DNA of 51,119 bases from Nocardioides sp. YIM 152315 (GTDB lineage: Bacteria; Actinomycetota; Actinomycetes; Propionibacteriales; Nocardioidaceae): positions 84,348-135,466 of the forward strand of contig NZ_JARGER010000008.1 of NCBI RefSeq assembly GCF_029210375.1. The letters are read 5' to 3'. The translations under genes and the position numbers were made by a program. Below the pieces are notes generated by a model. The model made no database searches and was not told where the DNA came from. It was given only the letters and a program-made list of their open reading frames with translations. Position 1 is the first letter of the stretch, and every line of letters begins with the position of its first letter. This document shows positions 8,943 to 17,601 of the stretch, piece after piece.

Positions 8943-10435
8943 GCGCCGTTGTCGAGGACCGGGTCGCGACCGCTGAGGAGTCCCCCGGGGACCCGCATGT
9001 CGGCGGCCTGCGCTCGTGGATCATCTTCAGTCTTGCGATCGGCACGGTGAGTGCCTGCACGATCGCTATGTTTCTACCTCTCGTTCCTGAGGCGATCGGG
9101 ACGTTCGGTTGCGTCCTCATGCTGGCACTGATCTTCCTCCGCATGCCGGTCGCGCTCGCGATGATCATCCCGTCGCTTCTCGGTCTGTACGCGCTCCGCG
9201 GATCGGCATTGGTCGAGTCGACACTCGCCACCATGCCCTACGCCGAGACGGCAACCTGGTCACTCAGCGTGATTCCCATGTTCGTCCTGATGGGTCTGCT
9301 GCTGTGGAAGGCGGGCCTGACCGAATCCATCTACGAGGCAGCGCAGCGCTGGCTCGGCTGGGTGCCGGGTGGGCTGGCGGTAGGTACGAATCTTGCCGGC
9401 GCGGGCCTCGCGTCGGTCAGCGGCTCCTCCGTAGGCATGACCTACACCTTGGGGCGGATTGGTATCCCCGAAATGCTTAAGGCGGGATACGACAAGCGGA
9501 TGGCAATCGGTGCAGTCATCGTCGCCGGCCTCCCCGGGCAGCTCATCCCGCCGAGCATCATGCTGGTGATCTACGCCGGCATCGCCGAGGTTCCTGTCGG
9601 ACCCCAGCTCATGGCTGGAATCGGTCCCGGGATCCTGGTCGCGGTCATGTTCACGATCATGATCGTTGCGCTCGCTGTGCTCCGCCCAGCCTGGGGAGGG
9701 CGGGATGCGCGATTGGCTGCACGGTCGTCGGTCACGTGGAAGAGCCGATTCAGCTCCCTGGTCTCGATCTGGCCGCTTCCGATTGTGATCGCGGTCATCA
9801 TCTGGGGAACGCTGTCGGGAACCTTCACGGCGACCGAATCGGGGGCAGCAGCGGCGCTCATCTCGTTGGTCATCACCCTGTGGTGGAGGCGGTCGGACCG
9901 GCCGCTCCAAGCGGTAGCGGAAGCCGCGGTCGCCACCATCAGCAGCGTCGGCGCCATCTTCTTCATGCTCATCGGTGTCGAGATGCTCTCGCGCATGATG
10001 GTGCTCACCGGCATCACGACTGCGTTCTCCGAGTGGATCGACTCGATGAACCTGGGGCGGATCAGCTTCCTGCTGATGATGCTGGTGGTTTATCTCATTC
10101 TCGGAACGTTTCTCGAACCCCTTCCGATGCTCGTGCTCACGGTGCCGATCCTGCTACCCACGCTGAACAACCTCGACATCTCGCTCCTCTGGTTCGGCGC
10201 GTTCGCCGTCTTCATGGGAGAGCTCGCTGTCGTGTCGCCGCCCGTCGGGATCTTGTCCTTCATCATCTACTCGATCGCGAAGGACCCCGAGGTTAACGGT
10301 GGTCAGCGAATCACCTTGGGGGACGTGTTCGTGGCGGCCGGTTGGTTCATGCCTATGGCGCTGATTGTCAGCCTGATCCTGATCTTCTTCCCAGGCATCG
10401 CGACCACCATTCCTGAACTGACCGGCGGTGGCTAG
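8939..10435 (+). CDS. TRAP transporter large permease subunit (DctM-like)
   Basis: A 498-aa polytopic membrane protein with about 12-13 hydrophobic segments. It includes the conserved GSALVESTLATMPYAET entry, the SGSSVGMTYTLG helix-hairpin region, the LPGQLIPPSIMLVIYAG segment and the C-terminal ELAVVSPPVGILSFI motif, which belong to the DctM/ion-transporter fold. An N-terminal cytoplasmic stretch of about 20 residues precedes the first helix. It pairs with the DctQ gene by a 4-nt overlap. The substrate is probably the carboxylate degraded by the surrounding genes, inferred from location only. Confidence 0.88.
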   Translation: MSAVVEDRVATAEESPGDPHVGGLRSWIIFSLAIGTVSACTIAMFLPLVPEAIGTFGCVLMLALIFLRMPVALAMIIPSLLGLYALRGSALVESTLATMPYAETATWSLSVIPMFVLMGLLLWKAGLTESIYEAAQRWLGWVPGGLAVGTNLAGAGLASVSGSSVGMTYTLGRIGIPEMLKAGYDKRMAIGAVIVAGLPGQLIPPSIMLVIYAGIAEVPVGPQLMAGIGPGILVAVMFTIMIVALAVLRPAWGGRDARLAARSSVTWKSRFSSLVSIWPLPIVIAVIIWGTLSGTFTATESGAAAALISLVITLWWRRSDRPLQAVAEAAVATISSVGAIFFMLIGVEMLSRMMVLTGITTAFSEWIDSMNLGRISFLLMMLVVYLILGTFLEPLPMLVLTVPILLPTLNNLDISLLWFGAFAVFMGELAVVSPPVGILSFIIYSIAKDPEVNGGQRITLGDVFVAAGWFMPMALIVSLILIFFPGIATTIPELTGGG

Positions 10436-10506
10436 CGGGCGCTGGCAATTCAGACGGGTGCCGAGGTGATCGGTGACCCGTGTCAACCGTTGGAGGAGAC
10501 GAACTG

Positions 10507-10653
10507 ATGACGACGAGCTGCCGCCGCACTGTGGGAGTCGGCCCGTACTGCGGACCCATGCCCGGGTTCTCCCTGTCGGCCCCTTGGTCCGCTCGGGTAC
10601 GGGTGAGAGTTAGCCTGCGAGCCGCGCTCGCTTGGACTGAGGGGGAGCGTTGA
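10507..10653 (+). CDS. Candidate small ORF upstream of the aldehyde dehydrogenase (48 aa)
   Basis: An ATG at 10507 follows a strong Shine-Dalgarno (GGAGGAG around 10492-10498) and runs 48 codons to a TGA whose first two bases overlap the TTG start of the dehydrogenase (10650). The product begins MTTSCRRTVGVGPYCG and is Arg-rich, with no recognisable domain. It may be a translated leader coupling into the next gene, or chance in high-GC DNA. It explains part of the 214-nt gap after the TRAP genes. Confidence 0.3.
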   Translation: MTTSCRRTVGVGPYCGPMPGFSLSAPWSARVRVRVSLRAALAWTEGER

Positions 10654-12167
10654 CCGCCACCGACGAGAGCGCGCTGGATCGCGAGATGATCGACGGGGTC
10701 TCGGTCTCGTCGGGTGCGGCGCGCCTGCTCGGAAGCATGCCTGTGCCGCACGTCATCGACGGTCGCCTGACGGCCTCAGTCGACGGCGCCGTCCGTGACA
10801 TCGTCAACCCGTCCACCGGAAACGTCATCGGGCACGTCGCGCGCGGGGGCGCAGCCGATCTGGACAGCGCGGTGGATGCCGCACGAACAGCCTTCGTTGA
10901 CGGACGGTGGCGAGATCTTCCGCCGCGACAGCAGGAGGCGGCGATGTCGCGCCTCGCCGGGCTGCTCGAACGCGACGCTGAGCTGATCGGTGACCTGGAC
11001 TCCCTTGACGCCGGAATCCTGCGGCGGTACGCCAGTCACATCGCCGAATACTCTGCCAATGCTCTGCGCTACTTCGCAGGCTGGCCGACCAAGCTCAGTG
11101 GTCAGCTGCCCCCGGTCGGACCCGACTACGTCGTTCAGGAGCGGATCGAGCCCGTGGGCGTGATGGGTGTCGTCAAGCCGTGGAACGGGCCAGGCGCCAT
11201 CTTCGCGCAAGTCGCACCCGCACTGGCAGCCGGCAACTCGGTCGTCCTCAAGCCCGCCGAACACACGCCCCTGAGCGCCACTTACATGGCGCAGCTCGCG
11301 CTGGAGGCCGGTATTCCTCCGGGCGTCTTCAATGTCGTGCACGGTGACGGCGTCGTGGGCAGTGCGATGGTGGACCACTCCGGCGTGAATCGAATCTCCT
11401 TCACCGGTTCCGTCGCGACGGGGCGCAAGCTCGCGGCAGCAGCCGCCAACACGTTCAAGCGACTGAATCTTGAGTTGGGCGGCAAGAGCCCTGTGCTTGT
11501 GTTCGCGGACGCGGACCTGGAGCTCGCGGCCGCGGCGGCCGCACAGTCCGTCTGGAACAACGCGGGCCAAGTCTGTACTGCGGGCACCCGGACGCTCGTC
11601 CAGCGCGACATCTACGACGAGTTCCTGGCCGAGGCTGTACGGGTCTCCGAGGCGCTTCGTGTGGGCCACGCCTTCGATCCGGAGGTGGCGATCGGTCCCT
11701 TGATCACGCCCGACCAGCTGGCCAAGGTCCGTTCGTATGTGGAGGTGGGCAAGTCCGAGGGCGCTACCCTCGCCTACGAAGGTCTCCTCGTTGAGGGCCT
11801 GGCCGGCGGGAACTACCAGCCGCCAGTCATCTTCTCCGATGTCTCCAACGACATGGTGATCGCGCGCGAGGAAATCTTCGGACCAGTGATGTCCGTCATC
11901 CCCTTCGAGGACGAGGACGAGGCCTTCCGTCTCGCCAACGACAACGAGTTCGGCCTGGCCGCGGGCGTGTTCACCCGCGACATCGCACGAGCGCACCGGG
12001 CGTCGGTTGCGTTGGACGTCGGCACTGTCTGGACCAACTGCTACCAGGTCACCGACGCCGCCGTCTCCTACGGAGGCGCCAAGTCGTCGGGCTATGGGCG
12101 CAGCCTTGGCGCGCCGGCGCTCGAGGAGTACACCCGGCGGAAGGCCGTCTGGTCCCGCAACTACTGA
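10650..12167 (+). CDS. NAD(P)-dependent aldehyde dehydrogenase
   Basis: A 505-aa ALDH-superfamily enzyme. It contains the cofactor segment SVVLKPAEHTPLSA, the glycine motif FTGSVATGRKL, the general-base motif LELGGKSP, the catalytic Cys in NNAGQVCTAGTR and the EEIFGPV motif. The start is TTG 10650 with GGGGGAG at 10641-10647. It oxidises an aldehyde to the acid, which can then be CoA-activated by a neighbour. It follows the TRAP genes by 214 nt and may share their transcript. The specific substrate is unknown. Confidence 0.88.
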   Translation: MTATDESALDREMIDGVSVSSGAARLLGSMPVPHVIDGRLTASVDGAVRDIVNPSTGNVIGHVARGGAADLDSAVDAARTAFVDGRWRDLPPRQQEAAMSRLAGLLERDAELIGDLDSLDAGILRRYASHIAEYSANALRYFAGWPTKLSGQLPPVGPDYVVQERIEPVGVMGVVKPWNGPGAIFAQVAPALAAGNSVVLKPAEHTPLSATYMAQLALEAGIPPGVFNVVHGDGVVGSAMVDHSGVNRISFTGSVATGRKLAAAAANTFKRLNLELGGKSPVLVFADADLELAAAAAAQSVWNNAGQVCTAGTRTLVQRDIYDEFLAEAVRVSEALRVGHAFDPEVAIGPLITPDQLAKVRSYVEVGKSEGATLAYEGLLVEGLAGGNYQPPVIFSDVSNDMVIAREEIFGPVMSVIPFEDEDEAFRLANDNEFGLAAGVFTRDIARAHRASVALDVGTVWTNCYQVTDAAVSYGGAKSSGYGRSLGAPALEEYTRRKAVWSRNY

Positions 12168-12220
12168 CAGCGCCGGCGAGCCGGGTGAATCCGCCTGGAC
12201 CAGAGCGTGCGGCAGGTGGC

Positions 12221-12249
12221 TTGCCTTAATTCTCATGATGAATTAGGTT
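12221..12249 (+). promoter_or_regulatory. Promoter with operator copy 3 in the -35/-10 spacer
   Basis: TTGCCT (12221-12226), exactly 17 nt, then TAGGTT (12244-12249) form a sigma70-type promoter. The spacer and flank read TAATTCTCATGATGAATTA (12227-12245), a near-perfect palindrome. It drives the long P450 operon starting at 12301. A repressor bound here would exclude RNA polymerase. Confidence 0.7.
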
Positions 12250-12300
12250 TGAGGTGTTCGCGATCACAGCATCCCGACCGTGTGAAGTGGAGGAATCACC

Positions 12301-12792
12301 GTGACCGGTGACTCGATCGAGCAGCGTCTGCAATGTCTTGTGGACGACCTCGAGATCCGTCGCGTCATGCAGGACTACGCGGCAGCGGTGGATGCGCGCG
12401 ACTGGACTGTCCTGCGAACGGTCCTCGCCGACGACCTCGTCGTCGACTATCACAACGGCCGGACGATCGTTCGCGGTGGCGACGCAGTCGTGACGTACAT
12501 CCGTGAGAACACCGCACACCTTGCGTGGCAGCACCACAACGTCTCCACCTACCGCGTGGACGTCGACGGGGACACGGCCACCGGACTCACCTATCTGATC
12601 TCGCACCAGCAGATCGCCGAAGATCTGTCACACCTGCTGATGATGGTCGCACGCTACGACTGCCAGTTCAGGCGTAGGGACGACCGGTGGCAGCTGAGCC
12701 GCATGGCGCACACCATCCAGGCCAACAACTTCGTGCCGCACCAGTCGGCACCCCCCAGCGACCTGGACATCCCACCCGCGGTCCGGCCCTGA
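12301..12792 (+). CDS. SnoaL-like / NTF2-fold protein
   Basis: A 163-aa small cone-shaped NTF2-like domain protein. It starts at GTG 12301 with GGAGG at about 12288. The N-terminal helices (LQCLVDDLEIRRVMQDYAAAVDARDWTVLRTVL) and the beta sheet with HHNVSTYRVDVDGDTATG are the SnoaL_4-type pattern seen in aromatic or terpenoid pathway clusters. Members are dehydratases, isomerases, epoxide hydrolases or accessory proteins; no catalytic residue can be assigned. It is the first gene of the P450 operon, 26 nt before the P450. Confidence 0.8.
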   Translation: MTGDSIEQRLQCLVDDLEIRRVMQDYAAAVDARDWTVLRTVLADDLVVDYHNGRTIVRGGDAVVTYIRENTAHLAWQHHNVSTYRVDVDGDTATGLTYLISHQQIAEDLSHLLMMVARYDCQFRRRDDRWQLSRMAHTIQANNFVPHQSAPPSDLDIPPAVRP

Positions 12793-12818
12793 CCCGCAAC
12801 ATCTCCCAGGAGACTCGT

Positions 12819-14102
12819 ATGCACGACAACCCAACCTCGATCGGCGAAGGCGACCGTTCGCGCGCGGCCACTGATCGAGCAGAGCGAGCTCGGGCAGCCG
12901 GATGCCCGGTCGTGCACTTCGACTACACGACCCCGAAGCCCGCGCTGAGCTACTTCGCGGAGTTCGACAGGCTCCGTGCCGAGACGCCCGTGGCGTACAG
13001 CGACTTCGGCCCGGGCTTCTGGATGCTGCTCACCGCCGACCTCGTTCGACAGGCGTACCAGACTCCCGAGATCTTCAGCTCCAGCGCGACCATCCCGACG
13101 GTGCCCCATCCGGACTGGACCTGGATCCCAACCATGGTGGATCCGCCGGCGCACTCCGACTTCCGCCGGGTGCTCAACATTGCTTTCTCGCCCCGATTCG
13201 TCCGTGACCTCGAGCCCACCATCCGGCAAGACTGCATCGACACCATCGAGGCGTTCGTGGCCGACGGTGAGTGCGACTTTCTCGGGAAGTTCGCCAAGGT
13301 CTTCCCCACCCAGGTCTTCCTGCGCATTCTGGGACTCCCGGTCGACCACACGGACAGATTCATGTCCTGGGTCGAGACGGTGTTCGAAGGCCTCGGACAC
13401 TTCGGTGACTTCGCTGAGGACCAACTGCAGGCCCAGCGCGACATCCACGCATACTTCGCGGACGTCTTGGCCGACCGCCGGTCGAACCCTCGACCGGACG
13501 AGGATGGCGACTTCTTCACCATTCTCGCCAACGCGAAGGTCGGCGACCGTCCGATGAGCGACGACGAGTTCCTCAACATGTCCGAAGTCCTTCTGCTGGC
13601 TGGACTCGACACCGTCAAGAGCCAGCTCAGCTACATGTTCTTCCATCTCGCCACGAACGATGTCGATCGAGCATGGATCGTTCGAGAGCCCGAGATCATC
13701 CCGAACGCAGTGGAGGAATTCCTGCGCGCGCACACCATCGTGATGGGCGCACGCCAGGTTGCCCAGGACACCGAGTTCGCCGGCTGCCCGATGAAGAAGG
13801 GCGACATGGTCATGGTCGCCGGACCGTCCGGCTCCCGTGACGAGGCCGAGTACGACAACCCCACTCAGGTCCAGCTCGACCGGAAGGTCAACCGGCACTT
13901 CTCCTTCGCCGCTGGGCCGCACCGCTGCGTAGGAGCCCACTTGGCACGCACCGAACTCGCCATTGCCCTCGAGGAGTGGCACAAGCGCATCCCGGACTAT
14001 CACGTGACCAACACCGAAGGGCTCGTGGAGAGCGGCCCGCAGGTCGGGATCGAGCAGCTCCACCTCGCCTGGGACTGCACTCCCCAGGAGGCACTGCGAT
14101 GA
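12819..14102 (+). CDS. Cytochrome P450
   Basis: A 427-aa soluble bacterial P450. The heme-binding loop is FSFAAGPHRCVG with Cys370. The ExxR motif is E300-FL-R303. The I-helix oxygen-activation segment is LLLAGLDTVKS with D264-T265. ATG 12819 has CAGGAG upstream; the longer in-frame reading overlaps the SnoaL gene and is rejected. Bacterial P450s of this layout hydroxylate terpenoid, steroid or alicyclic substrates using a ferredoxin. The ferredoxin gene follows with a 4-nt overlap. CYP family cannot be assigned by eye. No ferredoxin reductase is in the window. Confidence 0.92.
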   Translation: MHDNPTSIGEGDRSRAATDRAERARAAGCPVVHFDYTTPKPALSYFAEFDRLRAETPVAYSDFGPGFWMLLTADLVRQAYQTPEIFSSSATIPTVPHPDWTWIPTMVDPPAHSDFRRVLNIAFSPRFVRDLEPTIRQDCIDTIEAFVADGECDFLGKFAKVFPTQVFLRILGLPVDHTDRFMSWVETVFEGLGHFGDFAEDQLQAQRDIHAYFADVLADRRSNPRPDEDGDFFTILANAKVGDRPMSDDEFLNMSEVLLLAGLDTVKSQLSYMFFHLATNDVDRAWIVREPEIIPNAVEEFLRAHTIVMGARQVAQDTEFAGCPMKKGDMVMVAGPSGSRDEAEYDNPTQVQLDRKVNRHFSFAAGPHRCVGAHLARTELAIALEEWHKRIPDYHVTNTEGLVESGPQVGIEQLHLAWDCTPQEALR

Positions 14103-14299
14103 AGCTGACGGTGGATCGCGACAAGTGCAGCGGACACGGGCGCTGCTACAGCCTTGCGCCGGACTACTTCGACTGTGACGACGAGGGTTACCCGGTGATC
14201 CTGAACGAGCAGCTCGACTCCAACGACGGCTCGAAGGTCACGATCGCGGTCGACAGCTGCCCCGAGCGAGCAGTGACCCTAAAAGAGGGGAGTGCCTGA
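14099..14299 (+). CDS. 3Fe-4S-type ferredoxin
   Basis: A 66-aa ferredoxin. The cluster motif is C10-xx-H13-xx-C16 ... C54-P, where the fourth ligand position holds His rather than Cys. This is the pattern of P450-partner ferredoxins of mycobacteria and relatives, usually binding a 3Fe-4S cluster. It is acidic, as expected for an electron carrier. ATG overlaps the P450 stop (ATGA), so expression is tied to the P450, its likely electron acceptor. Confidence 0.9.
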   Translation: MKLTVDRDKCSGHGRCYSLAPDYFDCDDEGYPVILNEQLDSNDGSKVTIAVDSCPERAVTLKEGSA

Positions 14300-14300
14300 C

Positions 14301-15527
14301 ATGACGTCCGCTCCGCAGGTCGACAAGCAGGATCTCGCCACCTACGCCGAAGCCGCCCGTACCTGGCTGGCTGTGAACGGGCCAGAAGACCACGCCGTTC
14401 GCGATCCGCACGACGTCTCGATCTTCCACAACCTCGATACAGACACCGAGCGCGCGATCCTCGGAAAGCTGCGCGCCTGGCAGAAAGCGAAGTTCGACGC
14501 AGGGTACGGAGCCATCGCCTGGCCCACCGAGCTTGGCGGAGCGGGTCTGCCCACCTCATACGCTGACGCCTTCAAGTCCGCCGAAGCCGCTGCCGTCTCC
14601 CTGACCCGGCATGAGTTGTTCTCCGTCACCCTCAACCTAGTCGCTCCGACCGTCCGGCTCTTTGGCAGTCAGGAGCTCAAGGAAGAGGTCTTTCCGGGTC
14701 TCCACGACGGATCCCAGCTCGCGTGCCAGCTCTTCTCGGAACCTTCAGCAGGGTCAGACCTCGCAGCGGTTCGCACCCGCGCAGTGCGCGAGGGCGACAG
14801 CTGGATCATCAGTGGGCAGAAGGTCTGGACCTCAGGCGCTCAGTTCGCGGAGTGGGGACAGGCACTCGTTCGCACCGACCCCTCCGCAGCGAAGCATGCC
14901 GGCTTGACCGCATTCCTCGTGCCGATGAACAGTCCGGGTGTCGAGGTCCGCCAGATCAAGCAGATGTCCGGCGGCACCAGCTTCAACGAGGTCTTCCTGA
15001 CCGAGGTCCGGGTGCCGGACAGCTACCGCCTGGGGGAGCCCGGCGAAGGGTGGAAGGTGACCCGCGCAACCCTAGGGTTCGAGCGCGCCAACGCTTCGAA
15101 CAAGAAGGGGGTAGGCGGAAGCTTCGATCAGCTCGTCGAGCTCGCGATCCGCACGGGTGCACTCGGCCATCGCGACATCCGAACCCGCCTCGCCGAGCTG
15201 CGCGCTCGCGAGATCGCTGCCGAGGTATCGCTGCACCGCGAGCAACGGGCACGCGACACCGGAGCGCCCCCAGGGGCGAGCGGATCCATGCGCAAGCTCC
15301 AGTGGGTGCGCAAGCTCAATCTAGTGTCCGAACTCGCGCGTGACCTGCTCGGCTCCGCCCTCATCGTCGACCGCGGCGAACCCGGAACCTTCTCCTGGAA
15401 CGCCCACATCCTGGGTGCGCCCGGCTATCGAATCGCCGGCGGCTCGGATCAGATCCAACGAAATATCGTTGCCGAGCGCCACCTCGGTCTGCCGGCTGAG
15501 CCGGCCCGTCCTCAGGAGTCCATGTGA
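14301..15527 (+). CDS. Acyl-CoA dehydrogenase
   Basis: A 408-aa ACAD-fold flavoprotein. It contains the FAD/substrate motif QLFSEPSAGSDLAAVRTRA, the WIISGQKVWTSGAQ segment, and the C-terminal GGSDQIQRNIVAERHLGLP. ATG 14301 is preceded by AGAGGGGAG with good spacing; a GTG three codons earlier is less well placed. It introduces an alpha,beta double bond into an acyl-CoA, feeding electrons to ETF. It sits 1 nt after the ferredoxin and overlaps the next SDR gene by 4 nt (GTGA). Confidence 0.88.
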   Translation: MTSAPQVDKQDLATYAEAARTWLAVNGPEDHAVRDPHDVSIFHNLDTDTERAILGKLRAWQKAKFDAGYGAIAWPTELGGAGLPTSYADAFKSAEAAAVSLTRHELFSVTLNLVAPTVRLFGSQELKEEVFPGLHDGSQLACQLFSEPSAGSDLAAVRTRAVREGDSWIISGQKVWTSGAQFAEWGQALVRTDPSAAKHAGLTAFLVPMNSPGVEVRQIKQMSGGTSFNEVFLTEVRVPDSYRLGEPGEGWKVTRATLGFERANASNKKGVGGSFDQLVELAIRTGALGHRDIRTRLAELRAREIAAEVSLHREQRARDTGAPPGASGSMRKLQWVRKLNLVSELARDLLGSALIVDRGEPGTFSWNAHILGAPGYRIAGGSDQIQRNIVAERHLGLPAEPARPQESM

Positions 15528-16279
15528 CCGTAGCTATCGACCTAGGCGGCAAGGTCGCCGTCATCACTGGTGGCAGCCGAGGACTCGGCCGGGAGATGGC
15601 ACAGGCCTACGCGGCCGCCGGCGCCCACGTCGTCGTCGCCAGCCGGAAACAGGATGCATGCGACGCCGCCGCCGCCGAGATCACCGAGAGCACCGGCGTC
15701 AAGGCCGTCGGCGTGGCGGCACACGTCGGCGACTGGGACGGCTGCAGCCAACTGGTCGACGCCACCATCGACGCGTTCGGCAAGATCGACGTCCTCATCA
15801 ACAACGCCGGCATCGCACCGGCCTACGACTCAATCGAGAGCGTGACCGAGGCCCTCTTCGACAAGACCTTCGACGTCAACCTCAAGGGTCCTTTTAGACT
15901 CGCATCTGTCGCCGCTCCGCGGATGGAGGAAGGCGGCGCCATCATCAACGTGAGCAGCATCGCGTCGGTCCGCCCGAAGGAATCCGACCTGGTCTACGCC
16001 GCCGCCAAAGCGGGTCTCAACACGATCACCAAGGCACTTGCGCAGGCATACGGGCCGCGCCTTCGTGTCAACACGATCATGGCGGGACCCTTCCTCACCG
16101 AGATCAGCGAGGCCTGGTACACCGATGCGTGGCGTGAACGCGCCCGCTCCTTCCCGCTCGGCCGAGCGGGCCGGCCCGACGAGATCAGCGGCACCGCTCT
16201 TTACTTCGGCAGCGACCTGTCCACCTTTACCACCGGCACCGTGCTTGCCGTCGACGGCGGCCGCACGGCGATGTCGTGA
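15524..16279 (+). CDS. Short-chain dehydrogenase/reductase (SDR)
   Basis: A 251-aa classical SDR. The cofactor motif is TGGSRGLG, followed by NNAGIAP, the catalytic Ser in NVSSIAS and YxxxK in VYAAAKAG. The basic residue after the glycine motif (ASRKQD) is compatible with NADPH but not decisive. It starts at GTG overlapping the dehydrogenase stop. It probably oxidises the hydroxyl made by the P450 or a beta-hydroxyacyl-CoA. Confidence 0.88.
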   Translation: MTVAIDLGGKVAVITGGSRGLGREMAQAYAAAGAHVVVASRKQDACDAAAAEITESTGVKAVGVAAHVGDWDGCSQLVDATIDAFGKIDVLINNAGIAPAYDSIESVTEALFDKTFDVNLKGPFRLASVAAPRMEEGGAIINVSSIASVRPKESDLVYAAAKAGLNTITKALAQAYGPRLRVNTIMAGPFLTEISEAWYTDAWRERARSFPLGRAGRPDEISGTALYFGSDLSTFTTGTVLAVDGGRTAMS

Positions 16280-16311
16280 CGGAACAGCGCCGCTTCGATG
16301 AAAGGAATGGC

Positions 16312-17601
16312 ATGACCGCCACCGCCGACCGCCGACCCGTACCCCGGGTCGGCCCCTTGGCCGGCATCCGCGTTGCCGACTTCTGCTGGATGGGAGTCGG
16401 CTCCGTCGCCACGCGAATGCTCGGCGACTTCGGTGCCGAGGTCATCAAGATCGAGAACCGGCGACGCATCGATCGTCCGCGGCTCCTCCCCATCTACAAG
16501 GGCGAGGCGCGCAACTACGGTGAGGAGCTCGCCGACGCAGACCCCGACCGCGGGGGCCTGCACAACAACTACAGCCGCAACAAGCTGGGCATCACCGTCG
16601 ACATGAAGACTGCGCGAGGACGAGAGCTCGTCGACCAGCTCATCAGCGCCTCCAGCGTCGTGACCGAGAACTTCGCACCCGGCGTCATGGAACGCTGGGG
16701 CCTGACCTACGCCCGACTCGAAGAGCTCGCGCCTGGAGTGATCTACGGCCGCATGAGCGGCTTCGGCCACTCCGGACCGCACGCCCACTACAAGAGCTAC
16801 GGTCCGATCGTGCAGGCCGTCAGCGGCCTCTCCTTCATCAGCGGACTTCCGGGTCAACGCCCCTCCGGCTGGGGTCTGTCATACATGGACAACCAGGCCG
16901 CCTACTACAACTCCGCCGCACTGATGATGGCGATCTTGCGTCGCAACAAGACCGGTCTCGGCGCTGAGGTCGACGTCTCTGCCGTCGAGGTCGGCGTCGG
17001 GATGATCGGCCCGGACCTGCTGGACGTCACTGTCAACAAGAACCACATGCGTCGACCCGACTATCCCCGCGGGAACCGGCTCGAGAGCCCCACGGCCGCG
17101 CCGCACGGTGTCTATCCAGCCGCTGGTGAAGACTCCTGGCTCGCCATCGCCGTGTTCGACGACCGGGACTGGGGCCGGTTCGTGACTGCCATCGGCTCTC
17201 CCGGCTGGACGAACGAGCCGAGATTCTCGACCGCCGAAGGACGCCACCAGCACCAGGACGCGCTCGACGCACACGTCTCGTCCTGGACACGACAGCAGGC
17301 GCGACGCGACGCGATGGAGCTGCTCCAGAACGCCGGCATCGCGGCCGCAGCGGTGCAGAACGCGGAAGATCTTAACGAGAAGGATCCCCAGCTCGCCGCA
17401 CGCGGGACCTTCTTCGAGCTCGATCACCCCGTGATCGGTAAAGCTCGCTTCGAGGGAACACCCATCACGTTCTCCCGCACGACTCAGCACACTTGGCGCT
17501 CGGCGCCACTGCTCGGCGAAGACAATCACTACGTGTTCGGGACGATCCTCGGGCTCCCTGAGGACGAGATCACCGAGCTCGAGAACGAGGGAGTGATCTG
17601 A
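16312..17601 (+). CDS. CaiB/BaiF family III CoA transferase, catalytic subunit
   Basis: A 429-aa family III CoA transferase. The N-terminal Rossmann segment is IRVADFCWMGVGSVATRMLGDFGAEVIKIE. SRNKLGITVDM and GFGHSGPHAHYKSYGP are typical. D193 (SYMDNQ) aligns with the catalytic Asp of formyl-CoA transferase, counting back 22 residues from the conserved KTG. ATG 16312 has AAAGGAA upstream. The next gene starts immediately after its stop and encodes a second family member lacking this Asp, so the two probably form a heterodimer that moves CoA from a donor thioester (for example succinyl-CoA) to a carboxylate intermediate. Confidence 0.87.
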   Translation: MTATADRRPVPRVGPLAGIRVADFCWMGVGSVATRMLGDFGAEVIKIENRRRIDRPRLLPIYKGEARNYGEELADADPDRGGLHNNYSRNKLGITVDMKTARGRELVDQLISASSVVTENFAPGVMERWGLTYARLEELAPGVIYGRMSGFGHSGPHAHYKSYGPIVQAVSGLSFISGLPGQRPSGWGLSYMDNQAAYYNSAALMMAILRRNKTGLGAEVDVSAVEVGVGMIGPDLLDVTVNKNHMRRPDYPRGNRLESPTAAPHGVYPAAGEDSWLAIAVFDDRDWGRFVTAIGSPGWTNEPRFSTAEGRHQHQDALDAHVSSWTRQQARRDAMELLQNAGIAAAAVQNAEDLNEKDPQLAARGTFFELDHPVIGKARFEGTPITFSRTTQHTWRSAPLLGEDNHYVFGTILGLPEDEITELENEGVI

